Source: Candidatus Rubrivivax defluviihabitans
Lineage (GTDB): Bacteria > Pseudomonadota > Gammaproteobacteria > Burkholderiales > Burkholderiaceae_C
NCBI GenBank assembly: GCA_016709385.1
Contig: JADJMW010000014.1
Location: forward strand, 1-58,836
DNA length: 58,836 nt
Reading direction: 5' to 3'
Each line of letters starts with the position of its first letter. The first letter of the stretch is position 1. The position numbers and the translations under genes are program-made. Shown here piece by piece: positions 54,436-58,836 of this stretch. Under the pieces are notes generated by a model, which worked only from the letters and a program-made list of their open reading frames with translations, was not told the DNA's origin and ran no database searches.

Positions 54436-55334
54436 CGCTGCGCCTGGGCGGCGAACCAGCGCGCATATTCGGCCACGCCGTCCTGCCACGCCACCTTTGC
54501 GCGCCAGCCGAGCTCGCGCTGGGCCTTGCTGCAGTCGGCAACCAGGCAAGTCGGGTCGCCGGCGCGTGCCTGCCCGCTGAACTGCGGCGGTGCGGCCCCG
54601 GCAGTGCTGGCAAGATGGGTCAGCACCTGCGCCGTGCTGGCGGCCTGCCCGCCGGCGCAATTGAAAACATCATAGGTGCTCAGCGCAGGCCGTTCGAGCA
54701 AGCTGCGCATGAAGCCGCAGACGTCATCGATGTGCACCCAGTCGCGCTGCTCCTGCCCGGTGCCGAAAAAGTCGCTGCGGCCCTGGCTGAACTTGACCAT
54801 GGCGTCCCACAACAGTTGCTTGCGAAGACCCGGCCCATACACCGAGAACAGGCGCACCGCCGTGGTGTGCAAACCATGCTGTGCGGCGTAGTACGCCGCC
54901 AGCTGCTCGGCCTGCGACTTCGCCAGACCATACAAAGATACCGGTACGCGGCTGTCCGACTCGCGCTGCGGCGTGGCCGGGGCATTGCCGTAAAGCGCAG
55001 CACTGGACAGCAACACCACCCGAGCGGACGGCGCGTGGTGCTGCGCGAACTGCAGCACCGACAGCAAGGCGCCGAGGTTGGCCGGCAATTCAATCGCGGG
55101 GTGCGCCGCCACCTTGGCCACGGTGCCGCTGCCCGCGGCGTGGAAGATCACTTCCGGCGTTGCGCCGCCCATCGCCTGAAGCAGGCTGGCTTCAGTGAGC
55201 GGCCAACGCGTGCTGCTGGCCGACTGCCCGCGCTCGGCGTCAACGTGCACATGCGCACGCTGTTGGCGGAAATGCGCGGCAAGTGCGCCGCCCAATGAAA
55301 CCCGCCCCGCCTGTGGACGGGGCACCGTGGTCAA
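54432..55334 (-). pseudogene. NAD-dependent epimerase/dehydratase with damaged N-terminus
   Basis: The C-terminal 250 residues are intact: LLSSAALYGNAPATPQRESD, SLYGLAKSQAEQL with YxxxK and RDWVHIDDVCGFM. The Rossmann start TGGAGFIG is found only in a neighbouring frame just upstream (about 55300), so one or more extra bases separate it from the rest. A TTG at 55334 overlaps the stop of the upstream gene. Extended-SDR enzymes of this kind alter nucleotide sugars; the exact product is unknown. Confidence 0.65.
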
Positions 55335-56249
55335 CTCAACCGCCCCTCCCCCCCGACCCGCCACGGCCCCACCCCCCCCCGCCCAAGGCAAGCCGGCCAA
55401 CACCTCGTGCTCATCTTCGGGCGCCACAAAACTCAATCGACCATCGGGGTTGCGGGCTTCCCTGAACTGGTTTCGTACGTAAGCCTCGCTCGGTGTCAGC
55501 GCCGGCAGCGACGCGGGCAACCTGTCGCGTCGGACGAAGAACGCGTTGTTGCCAGCGGAGTTGCAGCCGACCAACGCGTAGCCCTTTGCGTTGCCAAGGC
55601 TGCAAAGCGCAGCAAGCGACGCACCGTAGTAGATGAACGAGTGATGTGCCTTGCTTCGGACGAACGCGGGGTCGTACGGTGTCGTCACGCTCTGCGCCGG
55701 CCCGAAGCGCGCGTTGTACTCCGCAACGACGATCACGGGGTCGATGACATCGATGGCCTTCCAGACCCAGTAGTCGTTGCCGTCGATGTCCACCGAGAGC
55801 AAGCCGATTTCACCGCGTATGCCATTGCGAGCGATGAGGTCGTTGATGTTCTCGGCAGTGATGAAGGAACACTCTGCCTTCAGGTTGTGGCGCCAATAGA
55901 TCGGGTCGCTCTTGATGAACTGAATGTTCTCTTCGCTGCCGTCAATGACCAGACCTGCCCAGTTGTTATTACACAAAAGGAACCGGGTGTTTGACTCCAG
56001 GTAGTTCTCGACGCCGAACTCGACGAAGACGCTGCGCTCAAGCCCAACCTCACGCACCAGATGTTGAATGATGCCGTCTTCACCCCACTGTGAGAACGCA
56101 CGGAACTCGTTCGCCTGAATACCCGGCGCGTGCAGCGCTGCGAGCTGGCGGTTCTCGATTCGCGCGAGCGCCTCCTGCACAAGCGCCAACCGCGCGTCGA
56201 TTGAACTTAATTGTCCAATTTTTCCGCGGAGCTTCTTGGTGAAATCCAT
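55331..56249 (-). CDS. FkbM-like methyltransferase-family protein with frame-disturbed C-terminus
   Basis: From the ATG at 56249 (an ATG at 56261 is also possible) about 290 residues are clear: FRAFSQWGEDGIIQHLVREV, then FVEFGVENYLESNTRFLL and SVDIDGNDYWVWKAID, a FkbM-type Rossmann fold. The tail enters a C-rich tract (55348-55380) and its natural end cannot be fixed; a TGA at 55331 is the likely stop. Open reading continues into the epimerase, so the two look fused, but this is probably caused by indels. Confidence 0.6.
55348..55380. repeat. Poly-C tracts of seven and nine bases
   Basis: C7 at 55348-55354 and C9 at 55372-55380, with shorter C4 runs around them, in the junction between the FkbM-like and epimerase genes. 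They are the longest homopolymers noticed in the window, and frames change on either side. Confidence 0.9.
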
Positions 56250-56257
56250 GAAATCAA

Positions 56258-56926
56258 TCAACTAAGTGCTTTCAACGATTGCCCACACTCTAGAGGCCAT
56301 TCTGAATTCTCCAAAATATTGCCGGTGGACCACGAGAGCAAAAATGCGAGCTCACTGGACGCAAGCCGCCAAGAAGAACTGCGCCTAGGGAGAGCGACCA
56401 GCGGGGCCGCGCAAGCGAAGCAAGCCACGAACACGGCCAGGGCCGGGCCGGCCTCGGCCCGCGCCACCTCGCCCTGCACGTTGAACACGACATGCCAGAT
56501 GACGTGGGCGTAAAGGGCCACAAACAGCGCCAGCAGGCCCGCCGCGATGGCGGTGAGCATGAAAAAGCCGCTGGACACGATGCGTTGCAGCGCGGCGCGG
56601 TCGTCGCGGCCATGGGCTTCGGCCACCGCGCTGAGCACACCGTTGGCGATGCCGAAGTCGGCAAAGGCCAGCATGGCGATCAGCGAGCTGATGGTCATCC
56701 ACATGCCGAAGCGCTCGACGCCCAGGTAGTGCAGGGTCAGAGGCACCGAGATCAGAGCCGTGCCCACCGACAAGACCTTGGCCAGTGCCGAGGCCGCGGC
56801 CGTCAGCGCCACGCGGCGGTGTCGCTCCTGCGCGCGGCCCTCGGGCGTGCTTTGGTCGAAGGGCGTCAGGCTGAGCCAGCGCAGCCGCCCCCGCACCCGG
56901 GCCGGTAACACGGCAGCAACTCCCAT
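56258..56926 (-). pseudogene. Truncated second Wzx-type flippase
   Basis: Residues 1-180 are a polysaccharide transporter N-terminus: hydrophobic helices with SVPLTLHYLGVERFGMWMTI and DFGIANGVLSAVAEAHGRDD. After AAPLVALP the family pattern stops, and the last 40 codons are unrelated. Members have about 430 residues, so more than half is missing. The sequence from 56270 to 56390 is less GC-rich than both sides, as at a deletion or recombination joint. Confidence 0.7.
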
Positions 56927-56929
56927 GGG

Positions 56930-57693
56930 TCAGCCAGGTGCCGGGGCTCGTGCGACCTTGTCGCTGGCCTGGGCCGCGCCGAAGTAGCGCGTGCGCACCT
57001 CGACGGGCACGGCGGCAAACATTTGCTCGAGAAAGCGCTGCTGCACGGAGAACGAGTCATCCAGCGAAGGCGAGATGCTGGAGACGCGCACCAGCATGCC
57101 GTCAGGAATCTGCCCCCTGCAGGCCGTACTTGATCTGCTGCAGCTTGCGCTAAAGCCAAGCAAGGTGGCGGCCTCGTCCAGCGTCACCCAATAGGTGATG
57201 GGCTCGTTGCGCTGGCCCAGCTGCGCCAGCACCCGTGCCACGGGCACCTTGGTGCCGCCGATGTCGATGACTTCTCTGTCCACCACCGTGACGCGGAAGC
57301 CTTGCGCCGAATAGCAGAACTCCGGCCGGTGCACGGCTGTGGCTTCATTGCTCTGGTCGCTGCCGTAAGCGATGGACAACATCACGCGCTGGCCTTGCGG
57401 GTTGATGTAGGTTCGCGCCAGCGTCTGCGAATACACGTCCAGCATCGCCTGCAGCCCGGGGTCGGGCAACACCGGGCGGATGCTGGTGTCCAGCCGCCAC
57501 TCGCCAAACGCTTCGGGCACCTGCTTTTCGAGCACGATGGGTGTCTTGGTCTCAGACAGGCGGTTGGTGGGCTGCAGGCCTCGCCCGCCACGGCGGCCAC
57601 GGCCATCAGGGCCACCAGCACGCCAACGCGAAGCATGGTGACGGGCGATGCGGCGGACGCGGCGCCGGGTCTGTCAGCCGTGGTGGTGGTCAT
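56930..57693 (-). pseudogene. epsI: EpsI-family exosortase-associated protein, frameshifted
   Basis: The start MTTTTADRPGAASA and signal-anchor LRVGVLVALMAVAAVAG are in one frame. Near 57580 the frame changes to LQPTNRLSETKTPIVLEKQV, and HRPEFCYSAQGFRV (the conserved HRPE-CY block) follows. Near 57130-57150 a stretch reading KLQQIKYGLQG lies in another frame before RGQIPDGMLVRVSS. Thus at least three indels lie in a gene of normal size. EpsI is coupled to XrtB in EPS export. Confidence 0.75.
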
Positions 57694-58536
57694 ATTTTGC
57701 GTCCCCGTGGTCTTGCCCCAGTGCCTTGCCCAACAGCCCGTCGGTGATCAACATCATCGCCAGCCCGACGCCAAACAGCACCATGCCGGCGAAGGTGTGC
57801 ACGAAGCTTAGCCTGCTTCGTCACCAAAATAGAAAGTGACGAGGATGAGGATCAGCACGCGGACGATGTTGGCGATGAAGGCAATGGGCAAAACCAAGAT
57901 GGCCAACAGCACATTGCGTAGCTTGCTGGTGTAGCCCATCAGGTTGGCGTACAGCAGGCCCAGGGCCTCGAGCGTGAAGATGGAATTGGAGACCGGCGCA
58001 GGCATCGGCCACCAGCAACTGGTATTGGCCTACGGTGAGGATGACGCCGCTGCGCCCAACCGGGTAAGCCCAGGTGGTACAGTGACTTCGGCCACGTAGA
58101 CACGGCCGGCCTCAGCGGAATGGTCAAGGCCTACCAGCACACCGGGCAGGGAACTCACGAAAGTCAGGAAGAAGACGGAAAGGCCCACACGCGGCCTACC
58201 ACCCGCGCAACAACAAGACCATGGCGATGGCGGCCATCCAGATGCCCCCACCTCGCCCTGGATGATCTCTGCTGCGATCGGCCCAGCGCGTACGACATGA
58301 TGCCGAGCAGAACAAGACGCCGCCACCAGATTGGCCGGCTGGTAGGGCGCATCGGGCACCTGCTGGCGGCTGCGCCCACTCATGAGCCACAGCGTGACGG
58401 CGGCGATGATGGGCCCGTGGCCCCTGTTCGTGAGTGTTCCAGACCTGGCAGGCCAGGTCCATGACGGTGGGCACCACCAAGGCATGAAACCGACAAACGG
58501 CGCACCGCGCCAGCCCTGGTGTTCCGGGCTGGTCAT
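57674..58536 (-). pseudogene. xrtB: Exosortase B (XrtB), multiply frameshifted
   Basis: Pieces in XrtB order lie in different frames: the start (APFVGFMPWW), then GHGPIIAAVTLWLMS, MVLLLRGW, DHSAEAGRVYVAEV, LVADACAG (catalytic Cys), SIFTLEALGLLYANLMGYTS, ANIVRVLILILVTFYFGDEA (catalytic Arg) and HTFAGMVLFGVGLAMM (catalytic His). Total length suits a 287-residue exosortase. At least five indels are needed. It overlaps the epsI start by 20 bases. Exosortases are transpeptidase-like membrane enzymes of EPS and PEP-CTERM systems. Confidence 0.78.
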
Positions 58537-58604
58537 GGCGATTTCAGTGCGGGGCAAGATGCTGGACATGGTGCGGGGAGCGGTTGCAGGCGTTTTCGCC
58601 GGCC

Positions 58605-58836
58605 TCAGCCGACGCGCGCTTGTGCGACCTGGCCGTTGCGCCTGGGCCGCAGACCTTCAGCTTCGCGCCCGAACTCGAAGAGCAACCGCGCCTCGGCGCG
58701 GGCGACCCGTGCAAAGGCCATGCCGGGTGTGCCGCGTTGATACGCGACGATGGCCACCGCTCGGCCGAAGGCTTGGTTCAGTGAGGTCGTGATGCGCCCC
58801 GAAGCGGCCTGGACTCGGGCGAAAGCCAACGCATCC
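58605..58836 (-). CDS. 3' end of an unrecognised gene, open at the right edge
   Basis: A minus-strand frame is open from the edge to a stop at 58605, giving about 75 residues (LAFARVQAASGRITTSLNQA, then GTPGMAFARV). No family was recognised. It lies 68 bp upstream of xrtB in the same direction and may be another EPS gene, but it may also be affected by the same indels. Confidence 0.3.
   Translation of the reverse strand, partial: DALAFARVQAASGRITTSLNQAFGRAVAIVAYQRGTPGMAFARVARAEARLLFEFGREAEGLRPRRNGQVAQARVG

Noticed and set aside
54432..56261. A 609-residue fusion of FkbM-like and epimerase domains
   Set aside because: The junction is Gly-rich sequence derived from poly-C runs, and the epimerase Rossmann motif (TGGAGFIG) lies in another frame just there. 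Two separate genes with indels explain it better.
1..58836. CRISPR arrays, tRNA or rRNA genes
   Set aside because: No regularly spaced repeats, cloverleaf-like sequences or rRNA signatures were noticed. A covariance-model scan would be decisive.

Overview
The window is GC-rich and densely packed and most resembles a chromosome segment of a Burkholderiales betaproteobacterium (Rubrivivax/Leptothrix/Ideonella-like). The pointers are the gene order fmdB - DUF502 - aspS, a ubiJ-ubiB pair, and an exosortase-B (XrtB/EpsI/EpsL) type exopolysaccharide (EPS) locus. Taxonomy is inferred from gene content and order only.

Layout. (a) 0-12.3 kb, almost all minus strand: housekeeping and accessory genes (lipoyl-like domain protein, DUF2934, thpR, Usp, ligase-associated exonuclease, cardiolipin synthase plus EEP phosphatase plus NudB, a CcdB toxin with a hybrid Phd/CcdA antitoxin, aspS, DUF502, fmdB, ubiB, ubiJ). 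(b) 12.5-21.2 kb, plus strand: a translationally coupled EPS operon with a polyprenyl-phosphate sugar-phosphate transferase, an EpsL-like outer-membrane barrel, galE, manC and rfbBDAC. (c) 21.3-24.9 kb: ugd (minus), gmd and fcl. Regions b and c together predict UDP-Gal, GDP-Man, GDP-Fuc, dTDP-Rha and UDP-GlcA. (d) 24.9-33.5 kb: three toxin-antitoxin loci (AbrB/Doc, a Phd antitoxin with a deleted PIN toxin, Phd/VapC), a sulfate-activation set (cysQ, cysD, cysNC), a frameshifted SLC13 transporter, and a REP-associated tyrosine transposase (RAYT) unit with 27-bp perfect inverted ends and related hairpins nearby. (e) 34.0-45.6 kb: two very large paralogous secreted lipoproteins (predicted carbohydrate-binding and beta-helix). 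The first has an in-frame stop. Between them lies a lower-GC minus-strand block (methyltransferase, Wzx flippase, methyltransferase, HAD protein) in which nearly every gene carries frameshifts. (f) 45.6-58.8 kb: glycosyltransferases, a Gfo/Idh/MocA oxidoreductase, an aldo/keto-reductase-like protein, a Wzy/O-antigen-ligase-like protein, a FkbM-like protein, an epimerase, a truncated second flippase, and frameshifted epsI and xrtB.

How it fits together. The intact genes make activated sugars, start a lipid-linked repeat unit and extend it. XrtB/EpsI/EpsL-type genes usually accompany export in this EPS class. The lipoproteins may bind or process the polymer, and the APS/PAPS genes may serve it or general sulfur metabolism. 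The machinery downstream of the sugar nucleotides is heavily interrupted: both flippases, the exosortase, EpsI, one glycosyltransferase, an epimerase, two methyltransferases and the HAD protein. Many breaks are one-base shifts at G/C runs, so a reader must choose between real decay, phase variation and base-calling error. The sequence alone does not settle this.
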